Source: Branchiostoma floridae (lineage: Eukaryota; Chordata; Leptocardii; Amphioxiformes; Branchiostomatidae). From it: a stretch of DNA of 47,890 nucleotides. The stretch is taken from positions 29,833,535-29,881,424 of the forward strand of contig NC_049981.1 in assembly GCF_000003815.2 (NCBI RefSeq). Reading direction: 5' to 3'. The position numbers and the translations under genes were made by a program. Shown here piece by piece: positions 11,901 through 20,194 of the stretch. The notes under the pieces were generated by a model, which saw only the letters and a program-made list of their open reading frames with translations, was not told where the DNA came from and made no database searches. Every line of letters starts with the position of its first letter. Within the stretch, counting starts at the first letter, position 1.

Positions 11901-14900
11901 TGAAACAAACATTGGTGATGGCTTTTGCCTAAAAACACCTGTGAAAAAAAAGGTCTTAAAAAAATAGAGAAGAATAAAGAAATATTGGACTGGAAACTGT
12001 TCAAGGGTTAGACATCCAGGTTGTAAGATATACAAGATAACAGTTACTCAGGCAACTGGAAAAAACCCTCGACAGAAAAGGAGACATACGTCGATCCTTC
12101 CCTGCCAATACCTCAAGAAAATATTAGCTCCTATACTGAAGAAACAAGAGATAATAATTATTATTGATTCATCGGCATCACTTCACTTACAAATCAGTTC
12201 TGTGCTTGGTTAGTCAAACTGTAGTTGAACCATCCATCTGTCACTGATAAAAAGTTGTGAATGATACCTGCAATGTCTGACTGTTAAAGTGTTAAAAAAT
12301 CAGTCCAGTTGCTTGAGTAAAAGTTATCTTGTATGTTGGACTGTATGTGAGTCAAAAATCATCCTCGCTCATTCCTACCTTGTATCCTTTATCCCCCTTA
12401 AACCCAGGGTACCCTCTTTCCCCCTGCAACACAAATGGAACATTCAAACACGATGGACTAGTCCACAAATGAACGCTCGGCAAACATCTCATCCTTTTTG
12501 CAACGATAGCTGCGCAATTGTTGATACATTCATTAGACATTCAGAAGAAAAAGAGTGGCTGCATCATTGTGATCGTGGGCACATTGATTAAGAGTGGGAC
12601 AGAAGCGATTTGCAGTGTTGTGGTGTATTTGCAATGGTGACAGTGTGCGGCTGAAATGAACCATGAAAACCACCACATATTCATATGAACAAGTCAAGTG
12701 TCATCAAACGCAACAGGTTTTCAAAATAAATGCACACCAGTAGATTTATGAGTATAGAATAACGGTAAACTGTTGGCCTTCGAAGACCTCTCACCTTTTT
12801 CCCTGGAACCCCTGGTAGACCAATACCTCCCTACAGGGGAAAAAGGGAACACACAAGAAAGCAAAGGAACAAAACAAGCTCAAGTATGCTACCTACATTG
12901 CACATTGTTCACAGTAGTTGAACCAAGGCTTTAGCACATGAGGAAGATTTGGACATAATCAAACTAGTGCGAACGACTTTTCACTGCTTAAGATATGCAT
13001 TTCATTTTGAGGCATAGGTGAAAAAACTTGGAAAAGCCCTTCTCCATTAATTTTCCAATGACAGGTGATAAGCCAAAATTTCCTTACAGCTTACAAGAAA
13101 TGTTTACTTCCCCTTGGAAAAAAAACAGATCTCAACAACTTCTTATTGATAAAACTGCAGTGAAGTTTAAAGACATTACTCCTTCTAGGCAAAAGCCTTG
13201 TATTCAACTATTACAGAAAAATATCCTAAACTTCCTGACGATTTGAATCTGTACTGCAACATGGTGTGACAAAACACTAAATTGAACACAGTTGTACATG
13301 TGTCTACTAGAAGCAGGCAGACTTAAATTTTGTACTTTGTCCAGTATAATTAAGATAATGCTGATTCATACAAGTAAAACTATCATTCAAAATGAGATGC
13401 AATGCTAGTTGCACCATGTCTGTGGCGTAACCTACATGTGTGTCCATTGCTTTTAAGAACAGGTATCTTGGGATATCAAGTTGATAGTTTCAAAATATAA
13501 GTTTGAAACCACCGTCCATTGACGTGATATCCCTGCCTAGATACCCTGTTTTTAAAAGCAATGGTTATACATGTGTAGATTACCCCACAGATGAAGTGAA
13601 TTAGCATTACAACAGTAAATGTAAACACTGATAAAATATAATGTACATCTCTTTTAGCAATATCAAGATGGCATGCCTTGCAATATCACTTCGACCTGTC
13701 AGTAGAGCAGTAAACCTCAATCGGTGAAGATTGTCAGAAATGTGGAAGCGATGCAGTAGTCTGGGAACACCCAAGGGGAGGGGAGGGGTGCATGAAGGAT
13801 TGCACGCATCTCACATAATGCACTTTGTAAGTTGCATTTCAGGTTGCAGAGAGCTGCGATCATTTAAATCAGTTCTTCTACTAGTAGAACTTCTAGCACA
13901 TTTTCTATGTCCAGCTGACTTTCTTATACGCTAAGGAGACACTGTTCTCTCTTTCTCTAATGGAAGTGGTTCTCCTTTCTCAGCTTGTGCCTTGTTTCTA
14001 GACTTCTTCCCAATTTCACTCAATTGCTCGCTCATTCACTCACTCGCTCACACTCACACACACACACACTCACTCCCTCGATAGCTCTATTCATGTGACA
14101 TCGATCAAAACCTTACATGTAGTTTGAAATTTGGATACTGTATAATACATGTACTTGTGTTGTCTGCATTTGGAACAACCTTAAATCTCAAAATCATTTG
14201 CACTTGCACTAGTATTGCAATCTTTGTCATGCTAAACATTCTGTCTCATCTTAGAGTCCACTGCAAATCCTTAACATCATTCTTATCAAGAAAAACATGC
14301 AGGAATCAAGTCAAAACAGTTAGAATGGCATGATTATTAATAGAAAGGAAGAGGAAGGGACTTCAACATGGATTAAGTTAACTCTATATAATACACTAAA
14401 AGATATACTAGTAAGGTATATATATGGATTTGTGAGAAGGTATACCGGAAAGCCATTTTTGCCGGGTGGGCCCTGGGAGGAAAAAAAAAAAGGATGGAGA
14501 GAATCATCAAAATTTTAGTTAAAAATGCAATAATAATTTCACTAACTACAACAAAAAATGAAAATTGATTCCACTACAAACCAAAAATGTGATAATTACA
14601 GTGATCCGGGTCATTAGAAATTACGAAATGACAGCTACAATTCTGTTATTAAAATGTAATTAAATTGAATAATGGAGACATTTTAGTTTGGATTCCCTTG
14701 GTATCGAACTTGACCTCCATACTTACAGGGTCACCTGGAAGAGAAAAAAGGAAATATTAGTAAAAATTTAGTTAATTGTTCAAAAAGTCATTTTCACCAA
14801 CTTATGGCCACACCAATTAAATTTGTTGGTTCTCGGATTTTAGCGAAACAAAAACATACATGCTAAACTGGATAAACATAATGATACTCAGTTATTACGT

Positions 14901-15152
14901 GAATAACAGTTACAGGCATATTCAAGTTATCCTTCCTGCCCGTTCCTTTCAAGATGTCTGCTTGCTTTATCTTCACTTTAAAAAAATCTGAGAACCAACA
15001 GCTACATGTAAAACTGGTGTGGCCTAAGCTGCATTTCAAAATGCAAAGCTATGGAGTTTGATGGAAATGAGATGGAGACCTTTGTTAGTATGTAAAAATG
15101 ACTGTACCTGTATCACCTTTTCTGCCTCTCTTTCCTCTTCTGCCCGGGGGAC
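2807..15152 (-). CDS. Partial gene for a MACIT-type (collagen XIII/XXIII/XXV-like) transmembrane collagen, 17 exons
   Basis: Seventeen GT-AG exons on the minus strand join in one frame to 269 codons of interrupted Gly-X-Y repeat: 15108-15152, 14727-14734, 14446-14472, 12795-12830, 12379-12423, 11840-11890, 11042-11077, 8167-8193, 7908-7943, 7138-7164, 6815-6841, 6432-6482, 5566-5637, 4761-4805, 3946-4053, 3421-3474, 2807-2917. Most exons begin with a whole Gly codon and are multiples of 9 nt, as in collagen genes. The opening [13 protein letters not shown] and the later [15 protein letters not shown] resemble, from memory, the start and middle of COL1 in vertebrate collagens XXV, XXIII and XIII. 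These are type II membrane proteins whose trimeric ectodomain can be shed and act in cell adhesion and at synapses. The N-terminal cytoplasmic and membrane part and the C-terminus are not seen, so the ends are open. Fibrillar collagen is unlikely given the short exons and interruptions. Family confidence is good; which paralogue it matches is not decidable here. Confidence 0.85.
3421..3474 (-). CDS. Collagen exon, [18 protein letters not shown]
   Basis: A canonical 54-nt collagen exon, phase 0, acceptor TTGTTTCAG, donor GTACTC. Six intact triplets. A 55-bp tandem repeat begins about 70 bp upstream of its acceptor. Confidence 0.9.
3543..3900. repeat. Minisatellite, 55-bp unit, about 6.5 copies
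   Basis: Units begin with CTGTCCTTGGTGCTGAACAA at about 3543, 3598, 3653, 3709, 3762, 3818 and 3873. Each usually contains CCAATCAGT and AAAGTTACA. Units alternate between two variants (ACAACCAATG and ACAGCCTACC), suggesting higher-order duplication. It fills most of one short collagen intron. Confidence 0.9.
3946..4053 (-). CDS. Collagen exon, 36 codons, [10 protein letters not shown]...GLPGPK
   Basis: 108 nt, exactly twice the 54-nt collagen unit, phase 0, acceptor CACCCACAG, donor GTAGTT. Twelve intact triplets, among them [13 protein letters not shown]. Together with the next exon it is the most classical piece of collagen in the window. Confidence 0.9.
4120..4290. repeat. Copy of a dispersed repeat (TTAGACATCCAGGT ... 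CAGTTGCATGAGTAAC)
   Basis: It shares GGTTAGACATCCAGGT, CACTGACGA and CCAAAATCATATCCAGTTGC with sequences at 12007-12345 and 39635-39772. It lies in the intron between the 108- and 45-nt collagen exons. Its class is unclear: it is probably a non-autonomous DNA element. Confidence 0.5.
4761..4805 (-). CDS. Collagen exon, [15 protein letters not shown]
   Basis: 45 nt, phase 0, acceptor TACCGTAG, donor GTAGGG. Five intact triplets with few prolines. Confidence 0.85.
5244..5464. mobile_element. GGCCACACC-family MITE
   Basis: The left end GGCCACACCAATTTAAATTG is matched in inverse at the right by AACCAACCAATAAAACTGGTGT. Copies or partial copies lie at 10650-10689, 14806-15024, 20195-20340, 35846-36045, 39500-39866 and 41330-41365. 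Several are followed or preceded by TTAA, as in piggyBac or Kolobok elements (inference). Confidence 0.7.
5566..5637 (-). CDS. Collagen exon, 24 codons, [10 protein letters not shown]...VPGVQGPS
   Basis: 72 nt (8 triplets), phase 0, acceptor CTCTCCAG, donor GTAAGC. All eight triplets are intact, including LMGPPGVPG. Confidence 0.88.
6210..6310. repeat. GGTCCAGGTTCAGGTC palindromic repeat
   Basis: CAGGTCCAGGTTCAGGTC and GGACCTGAACCGTACCTGTA form an imperfect palindrome. The same words occur in reverse orientation at 46880-46945, so this is a dispersed element of unknown type. Confidence 0.5.
6432..6482 (-). CDS. Collagen exon with helix interruption, [17 protein letters not shown]
   Basis: 51 nt, phase 0, acceptor GTGTTATAG, donor GTAGTG. 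Two triplets are followed by G-IPI-G and then G-KIVNIK, so the helix is broken near its end. An internal TATAG could act as another acceptor but would put TAA in frame, so the upstream one is preferred. Interruptions of this kind are a defining trait of MACIT collagens. Confidence 0.78.
6815..6841 (-). CDS. Collagen exon, GEPGPPGPQ
   Basis: 27 nt, phase 0, acceptor TTCTACAG, donor GTATGA. The most proline-rich exon of the set. Confidence 0.87.
7138..7164 (-). CDS. Collagen exon, GFPGRDGLQ
   Basis: 27 nt, phase 0, acceptor CTCCACAG, donor GTAACA. Three perfect triplets. Confidence 0.85.
7555..7586. repeat. ATGT/ATGTAT microsatellite
   Basis: Short run of TATGTATGTATATATGTATG inside a collagen intron. 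Confidence 0.8.
7908..7943 (-). CDS. Collagen exon, [12 protein letters not shown]
   Basis: 36 nt, phase 0, acceptor TTTTTTTTAG, donor GTAAGT. Four perfect triplets. GLTG at a matching distance after GPIGLDG supports alignment with collagen XIII-type COL1. Confidence 0.88.
8167..8193 (-). CDS. Collagen exon, GPIGLDGRP
   Basis: 27 nt, phase 0, acceptor TTATGCAG, donor GTGAGT. GPIGLDG(K/R)P is the most recognisable MACIT-collagen motif in this gene. It directly follows GFP across the splice, as I recall for human collagen XIII, so no exon appears to be missing in the long intron between them. Confidence 0.9.
9291..9329. repeat. (CAT)n microsatellite
   Basis: About nine CAT units, an interruption GCG, then CATCATCAT. 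Confidence 0.9.
9746..9769. repeat. Poly-A run of 24
   Basis: An uninterrupted A tract. It could be the tail of an unrecognised retroposon, but the sequence to its left matches none of the repeats named here. Confidence 0.7.
10650..10689. mobile_element. End fragment of the GGCCACACC MITE family
   Basis: AGAACCAATTAATCAAATTG followed by GTGTGGCCTTA matches the right end of the family. The left end is not evident. Confidence 0.5.
11042..11077 (-). CDS. Collagen exon, [12 protein letters not shown]
   Basis: 36 nt, phase 0, acceptor TTTTTCAG, donor GTGTGT (weaker than the others). It supplies the GYPGFP half of the MACIT signature, which the next exon completes with GPIGLDGRP although that exon lies about 2.8 kb away. 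Confidence 0.85.
11287..11605. mobile_element. Large foldback MITE
   Basis: The left arm AGTTTTCTTCTACACAACCA then CAGACATCTTCCTCAGAGCT is reverse-complemented on the right as GCTTTGAGGAAGATGTCTCA then AACTGGTTGTGTCAAAGAAA. The centre contains a second inverted pair, GAACACAATCCCA and TGGGATTGTGTTC. The whole would fold into a long hairpin. No coding capacity. Confidence 0.75.
11840..11890 (-). CDS. Collagen exon with cysteine and a helix interruption, [17 protein letters not shown]
   Basis: 51 nt, phase 0, acceptor CACTTGTAG, donor GTAAGT. The triplet rhythm breaks at G-VCLP-G (four residues between glycines) and the exon carries the only cysteine in the collagen exons seen. The ending GPPGMS recalls a GMS interruption in collagen XIII that I remember at a similar distance before the FPGPIGLDG motif. 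The cysteine could form an interchain disulfide; that is inference. Confidence 0.82.
12007..12345. mobile_element. Inverted-repeat copy of the TTAGACATCCAGGT family
   Basis: ACAAGATAACAGTTACTCAG is matched in inverse by GAGTAAAAGTTATCTTGTA near the right end. It lies wholly within a collagen intron, only about 35 bp from the next exon. Confidence 0.6.
12379..12423 (-). CDS. Collagen exon, [15 protein letters not shown]
   Basis: 45 nt, phase 0, acceptor GTTGCAG, donor GTAGGA. Five uninterrupted Gly-X-Y triplets with charged X and Y residues. Confidence 0.88.
12795..12830 (-). CDS. Collagen exon, [12 protein letters not shown]
   Basis: 36 nt, phase 0, acceptor CCTGTAG, donor GTGAGAG. Four Gly-X-Y triplets ending in two lysines. 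Confidence 0.85.
12840..13430. other. Collagen intron, nothing recognised
   Basis: AT-rich sequence with no repeat partner in the window and no splice-bounded reading frame. Confidence 0.6.
13432..13580. mobile_element. Core copy of the CCGTTGCTTTTAAAAACAGG foldback family
   Basis: CCATTGCTTTTAAGAACAGG on the left and CCTGTTTTTAAAAGCAATGG on the right form inverted arms. Fuller copies lie at 18170-18378 and 46656-46876. Confidence 0.7.
13581..14440. other. Collagen intron with a short CA/CTCA-rich stretch
   Basis: Contains CACACACACACACACTCACTC-type sequence at about 14047-14085 and nothing else recognisable. Confidence 0.6.
14446..14472 (-). CDS. Collagen exon, GPPGKNGFP
   Basis: 27 nt, phase 0 at both ends, acceptor TCCCAG and donor GTATAC. 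It encodes three perfect Gly-X-Y triplets, half of the ancestral 54-nt collagen unit. Confidence 0.8.
14727..14734 (-). CDS. 8-nt collagen microexon encoding one Gly-Asp-Pro triplet
   Basis: A pyrimidine-rich tract ending TCTCTTCCAG precedes the eight bases GTGACCCT, which are followed by the strong donor GTAAGT. The preceding exon ends with a lone G, so the join reads GGT GAC CCT = Gly-Asp-Pro and restores phase 0 for the rest of the gene. Skipping it would shift the frame, so if real it must be constitutive. The fit of both splice sites, the length and the collagen triplet together make chance unlikely. Confidence 0.75.
14806..15024. mobile_element. Full-length GGCCACACC-family MITE inside the collagen intron
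   Basis: GGCCACACCAATTAAATTTG opens the element and AACTGGTGTGGCC closes it. TTGGTTCTCGGATTTTAG and AAATCTGAGAACCAAC are the inner inverted parts. It sits between the microexon and the exon upstream of it, about 70-80 bp from each. Confidence 0.75.
15108..15152 (-). CDS. Collagen exon 1 of those seen: basic start of the triple helix
   Basis: The acceptor TTTTACAG and donor GGTACAGT bound 45 nt. The exon starts in phase 1 (its first two bases complete a Gly codon) and ends one base into a codon. It reads (G)[14 protein letters not shown] plus the first base of the next Gly. The cluster of Arg and Lys resembles the PPGKRGKRGRRG start of COL1 that I recall for human collagen XXV. Such a patch could bind heparin, and RGKR also fits a furin-type motif; both uses are inference. 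An upstream exon ending in a single G is required but was not identified with confidence. Confidence 0.85.
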
Positions 15153-15340
15153 CTGTAAAACACAGGAGGGGAAATATACTGTAAGTTTATGGTTTAATGA
15201 TCAGACATGTATATACAAACATGTACACATCTGGATATCCTTTTTTAAAATTATTAAGTTACTTGTATAGTTTACCATCAACTTATCATATAAAAGTAGT
15301 GATAGAGAACAATTTCCAGTCAGCGCAAAAGCTAGCAGGT

Positions 15341-15530
15341 ATTGCTGTAAATGCATTTAAGTTTGCGGGGATTTAATTTTGCGTTAGCAGGAGTGTTTGC
15401 GGTGGTTTTAAGTTTGTGGTTAAGTGCCATACACTGTAGTCACATACTGTAATGTTCACGGTGGTTTTAAGTTTGAGGTAAGACTGCCTCACAAAAATCA
15501 CGACAGCAAATATTTCTGCATTTACAGTAC
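15341..15530. mobile_element. TACTGTAAATGCA foldback MITE
   Basis: Left TGCTGTAAATGCATTTAAG and right TTTCTGCATTTACAGTA are inverted. The internal GGTGGTTTTAAGTTTG is repeated twice. The ends are compatible with a TA target site. No transposase. Confidence 0.6.
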
Positions 15531-15599
15531 CAAAAATTTCACTCTGTCCATCAAAAATATTCATGATGGCTGAAAAATGCCAGATTCAACGACAAAAAC

Positions 15600-15830
15600 T
15601 GGCAACAAGGTCTCCAAAAATGACTTGGACGGAAAACATCTCTTAGAGTTGGAGACGGCCTTCGTCTGTGGATTAGGAAGTATCCATGGAGGAGTCAACA
15701 AAGCTGGATGGTTGGGATGTCAGAGGACGGAGGCACAAAGGCAGCGCCGCCCGCCAGGAGATAAGATCAGGGCACCTGGGGGCGAGGGTCGAACCACCAC
15801 AGGTACTCGGCAACCTGGGCTTCCCCTGGT
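15600..15830. other. GC-richer segment open in several frames, nature unclear
   Basis: Overlapping open frames occur on both strands (for example plus 15577-15891), but no domain is recognised and the splice sites are unconvincing. It could be part of a degraded retroelement. Confidence 0.3.
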
Positions 15831-16215
15831 CTATAACACAGGGCTCGAAACTTCTTTTAGGGAATTTATGTACATGCAGTGGTGCACCTAACCTAAACCT
15901 TTAGGCGCACAACACAACATAAAATAGAATGTCTGCAAAACACAATATTTTAAAACACAATATATCATTAATATTACAGACCTTACTGCCTCTCTTCAAA
16001 ACTTGATAAGAAACTCTACAGCTTTAATTTCAAACAAGCAATACAACAAAGTACACTGTAGGATATTTCTATATACTGGTGTGCAGTATTATAACAAATA
16101 CCCTATTAGTGTACAAAAATATCTAGGTACACTGCACTGGTGTGACAGTCAAAAATTAAGTACACAGTCCCTATTTTATGTGAACCCAGCTTTTCGAGCC
16201 CTTTGGGGGTTCCCC
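15830..16215. mobile_element. Probable DNA element with AGGGCTCGAAA ends and TTCCCCTGGT direct repeats
   Basis: The left end ACAGGGCTCGAAAC and right end TTTTCGAGCCCTTT are inverted. The 10-bp word TTCCCCTGGT occurs directly outside both ends, like a target duplication. The interior has GTGCACC and GGTGTG words but no ORF of note. Confidence 0.5.
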
Positions 16216-16832
16216 TGGTAAACAACATCAGCACGTGCAAGAAGCCTGGCGCCTGGCGCAGTAAAAAAAAAGCTGACAGCTTGAATCAGACGACGATTAT
16301 CTACCGAATCATCACAGCCAACCAAAGACACGATCCTAGGATTAGGAAGTCGACCGAAGAATGTACGACGGCACCAACTTAAAAATCGATGACCAAGAGC
16401 AATAAAAGATTTAAGGGATTATGGGGGGTCAAGGGTTAAGAGGAACCCTAATTGAAATAGCAAGGAGGTTATTTGGGACACATGGAAGGAGTTATATATT
16501 AGCCAGTTTATGTTTAAACTTGGTCGGCGACGGCAAGGTTCTGATAAAAGGGAGAACTTGCCATTGTTTCTAGGATCAAAAGATATTTCCTTCTTTGATG
16601 TGGGGTGATATGATCTCGGCACTACGGAGACTGGAGCCAAGGCGTGACATCAAAGACCAGGATGGCGCAGATAAAGAAAAAAATTCCAGACGTAATAATT
16701 AGGCAAACTGTTACAGCCCTATAATTACACATAGCAACCTGGCGTGTAAATAAACACAATCTTGAAAACCTGTCTACTGACGACGTCGTCCAGACTTAAC
16801 AGGTGCCAACCTGTTGCAGCTTCAGGGAGATA

Positions 16833-17110
16833 TAGTGGGAGCCAGTTAATTGCACAACCGATTAACGCACACTTCTGTTAACTGCACTGAATCCCAAAAT
16901 CCCAAACTGGTGCGGTCCAGCTAGATAACTTCGCATTATTGCACCAGTCGGATAATTGCACGAAATTCGCTGGCAAATAAGCTGTGCAATCAAACGGCTT
17001 CTACTGCACAGTAGGAGCCAGTTAATTGCACAACAGATAATCGCACACTTCACAGTTCACACACTGTTAATTGCACGAAATCCCAAAATACCGTGGTGGT
17101 GCAATCTAGC
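16833..17110. mobile_element. pogo-like MITE followed by a truncated second copy
   Basis: The first copy (16833-17006) opens with a mutated TAGTGGGAGCCAGTTAATTG and closes with CGGCTTCTACTG. Two bases later a second copy starts, CAGTAGGAGCCAGTTAATTG, and breaks off near 17110. A cleaner copy is at 28634-28807. Confidence 0.7.
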
Positions 17111-17332
17111 TTAATATAAAAGCTAAATCTACATGAAGATGAAGTAAACAAGCATATTTTGTCTACTCCTTATCACATTAAGATGGCTGAAGCTCTTGGG
17201 TTTCTGGGAATCTAAGGAGAACTAAATATTACCCCAGCAGGCTACGGTACACTTGACCTCTATAGCCAGGCAGGGGTAGTCTATCTAGATCTGGTTCAAC
17301 CCTGTCTAACCATAGGGTGAGTCACCACTCAT

Positions 17333-17583
17333 CTTCAAAACTATCATATGTCAAATAACATGCCTGACTAATAATAAGGCCTAGGAAAAAGATGTCGTGT
17401 TTCCTGTTTCCCTACCTACCCTAGAAAAACCTGCTGACCCTAGACGTTTTTTGGGTGTGGGCAGTGGAGGTACATAGCTTCCAGTTAGGACTGAAACAGG
17501 AAACACAACATTTTTTCTTTCATACTAAGGCCTCAGCTTCAAAACTATCATATAACATGGAACATGCCTGGATAATAATAAGG
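17333..17583. repeat. 47-bp direct repeats flanking a foldback MITE
   Basis: CTTCAAAACTATCATAT...AATAATAAGG occurs at 17333-17380 and again at 17537-17583. Between them lies an element (about 17378-17532) opening GGCCTAGGAAAAAGATGTCG and closing with GAAACAGGAAACACAACATT and AAGGCC. The repeats are too long for an ordinary target duplication. Confidence 0.7.
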
Positions 17584-18169
17584 AGACCATTGGAATTGTT
17601 TAAGTTCAATTGAAGAGTATACCTGAGACAACCTACAAAATTGACTAAGTAAATTTGTATTAGTATTAGGTGACTTCACATGGAAAAATTAGAAAAAATC
17701 ACACAAGAACAGGAAGGAAAATTGCAGGGAAATTGTACGATAAAAGTTAACAAGACAAAGAGTTCACAAATCTTTGGCCAAATCCTTCATCACACTGAGT
17801 GATACCTTACTCCATCTTAATTACATACCAACTTCTATTTTCTTAAGATACACTCTACTTCCTTCAATCTCACGACCCTTTGTAATCCTCTTGTTCAGTA
17901 AAAATTGAAATCCGTCCAGCATTCTGAAGGGACAAATTGAATATGCCCTATGAACGCTTGCCAGAGAAGGCAAGATACACATGACGGGTCTCTCAGGCAT
18001 TACTTCAATTACCAAATTCCATTGGATTTCCCTGTTAAAAGATTTAAAGGTTAGGTTGACACTTCTGGCATGCAGAACTGCATTAGTTTTCTTCCATTAA
18101 CTGGTCTGGTAGTGCTGTATGTATCTCTTTCACTCAACAGTGACTGTCCCTGTTTTGGATTATACGTCT

Positions 18170-18378
18170 ATGTAACACTGGTTCACCTTTATCCAATGGT
18201 AACCTATATTCGTTACTTGCATTTAGGGATATGAAGTCGACGGACGGCGGTTTTAAATCGGATTATTTTGAAAATATTGCAAATTTAAAACCACTGTCAG
18301 CAGTTTAGCGTCCTAAATGTGCTGTTTTTAAAGACAACGGATAAAGGTCACCCCACGGATAAAGGTGAACTAACGTTA
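18170..18378. mobile_element. Foldback MITE, TTCACCTTTATCC family
   Basis: GGTTCACCTTTATCCAATGG on the left and ACGGATAAAGGTGAACTAAC on the right are inverted. It matches 46656-46876. Confidence 0.7.
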
Positions 18379-18777
18379 TATGCCTGTATTGCATTTTACC
18401 ATGAGGGCAATTCTCATCATCATCATGTTTGGCAATTCCACCAAACAGAAAAGTGCCTACACATTGTACATTGTACCACTAAAAGATTCAATCCCTACAA
18501 TACATTACCAATTTACCAATGTCTTGTTGAAAAGGGTATGGATTATGACTTTATGGGGTGTTTTAAAAATACTACTTCGTGTATTATGTTTGGCTCTCGA
18601 TTTTTTTTAAAGTACTTTGTTCCAAGGCACGAATTCATTTAAAATTTTTTATGATGGTTACAAAAATTATGAATTTCTTAATGTGAGAGAAGATTATTAT
18701 TTGCTTCTAAAGTTTTGCAATGTCTGCGAGGTGTCATCCCTAAGCAATGTCCCGTTTCCTAATCATTCGAGAGAGAA

Positions 18778-18838
18778 AAACACACACAGAAACATACACA
18801 CAGACGCACATGCAGACACATACAGACACACACAGTCA
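18778..18838. repeat. CA-rich microsatellite-like stretch
   Basis: Irregular ACACACAGA and ACATACACA units over 60 bp. Confidence 0.8.
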
Positions 18839-19152
18839 CCCATGGTTAAGTACTACTACTAGAACAGTATAGGCTACACCCCCTCCTTCTAAAAGCTAAT
18901 TACCACATTCCTACAGTTGACAACAAGACTGCACTTCTGGGCATCTGTCAGGAAGGTGGTACCACAAGGTGCCGAGAGCTTTAGGATAAACATCATTAAG
19001 ATTCCTGCAACAAATCCGTAAAATGGTCAGGCCAAGTTCAACCATGTCTATAACCAAACCGGTTGACATGCTTGCTAATGCATATTTTGCAGAACAGTGA
19101 ACATGAAGAGTTTACATACGTCAGGCTTTTACTTCCAGATATACAGCTGCAC

Positions 19153-19437
19153 GGCCAGTGCAATGGCTGAGTGGGTAGAGTGTTCGCCTTGCATTAAGTA
19201 ACTTGTGAGTCTGATCCTCAGCCAAATCATACCTAAGACTTTTTAAAAATGGTACATGCTGCTTTCTCTGCTTAGCATTCAGTAATCAGGAAAGAGTATG
19301 GAAGTTGCACACACACACACCACTACCAGTGGACTAGCCCACTGCTCTAGTGAAAGCACAAAGTTGTGTGGCCCAGGGCTACTGAAACAGAAATGGGCGC
19401 CGCCCTATGCGCCATCAGGTGCAGGAAGGACTTTGTG
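19153..19437 (+). mobile_element. tRNA-derived SINE
   Basis: The head contains TGGCTGAGTGGGTAGAG, a good RNA polymerase III A box, and about 45 bp later a decayed B box (GAGTCTGATCCTC). The body continues through GGAAAGAGTATGGAAGTTGC to a tail with ATGGGCGCCGCCCTATGCGC. This tRNA head plus unrelated body is the layout of deuterostome SINEs. It is not a functional tRNA, because acceptor and anticodon stems do not form convincingly. Confidence 0.65.
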
Positions 19438-19439
19438 AG

Positions 19440-20190
19440 ACAGCTATACAATGTATGTAAATCATAATTCCTCAAAGTTTCATTTATGACCAGAAATGGG
19501 ACATAAGCTGACATCCTTAGTTTACTTCCATGGACCACTTAACAAGGTGAAACTACTTGTACAACACCTTAACAACTTGTCTATTTTGGGTATAAGCTTG
19601 CCTGGTAACCATACCATCGGGAGCTCGCTTTAGCACGCCAAGGGTTGGCTTAGAACTCAAAAGGCGAGCTAAAAACGACAGGCTGACAGAGACAGGGCCA
19701 TGCTTAGCAGAATGAGCAGGGTAAAACAACACCTCTAAGCCGACCAGAGGAGAATGGCGACCAGGTTACAGTAGGTATAAGACATCTGTGCTAGAAGTAG
19801 AACCGACTTCCTTGACATGAATTCAAAGTAACATCTGAAGCTACTTACCATACCAAGCCAGCCAGGCAGGGAAAGTAGAGATAGTACTTGTCAGATAAAA
19901 AATGTCTGGAAAGTGTCCAGAACCTGATTTCAGCATTCTCAGATTGTCCACAAAGGTTCCATGTTACTTAATGCTAGCTTAAGTTTGTGCTATAAACCTT
20001 ATGACATATATCTGATACAGTTTCAATGCCTCTCAAAGCCTCTCTCAGGTATGTGAAAGTCCAATCGAAGCATAAAGTCAAAGTCATTAACAAAAACTTA
20101 CCACTACCAGTATACCAGCCAAGTAAAAAAAGTGAAAATGTAGCAAGCATACATCATAAAAGCAACAGGCAGTGAGAAAACTGATACACT
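19440..20190. other. Nothing recognised
   Basis: Noncoding sequence with no splice-bounded ORF and no repeat partner found in the window. Confidence 0.5.
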
Positions 20191-20194
20191 GTAT

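Noticed and set aside
15780-15835. Minus-strand stretch EAQVAEYLWWFDPRPQ between CCAG and GTGCCC
   Set aside because: The acceptor lies in the probable direct repeat of a DNA element, and the phase does not fit the collagen exon downstream.
19153-19240. Possible tRNA gene
   Set aside because: A-box-like and decayed B-box words exist but no cloverleaf forms, and the sequence runs on into a SINE body.
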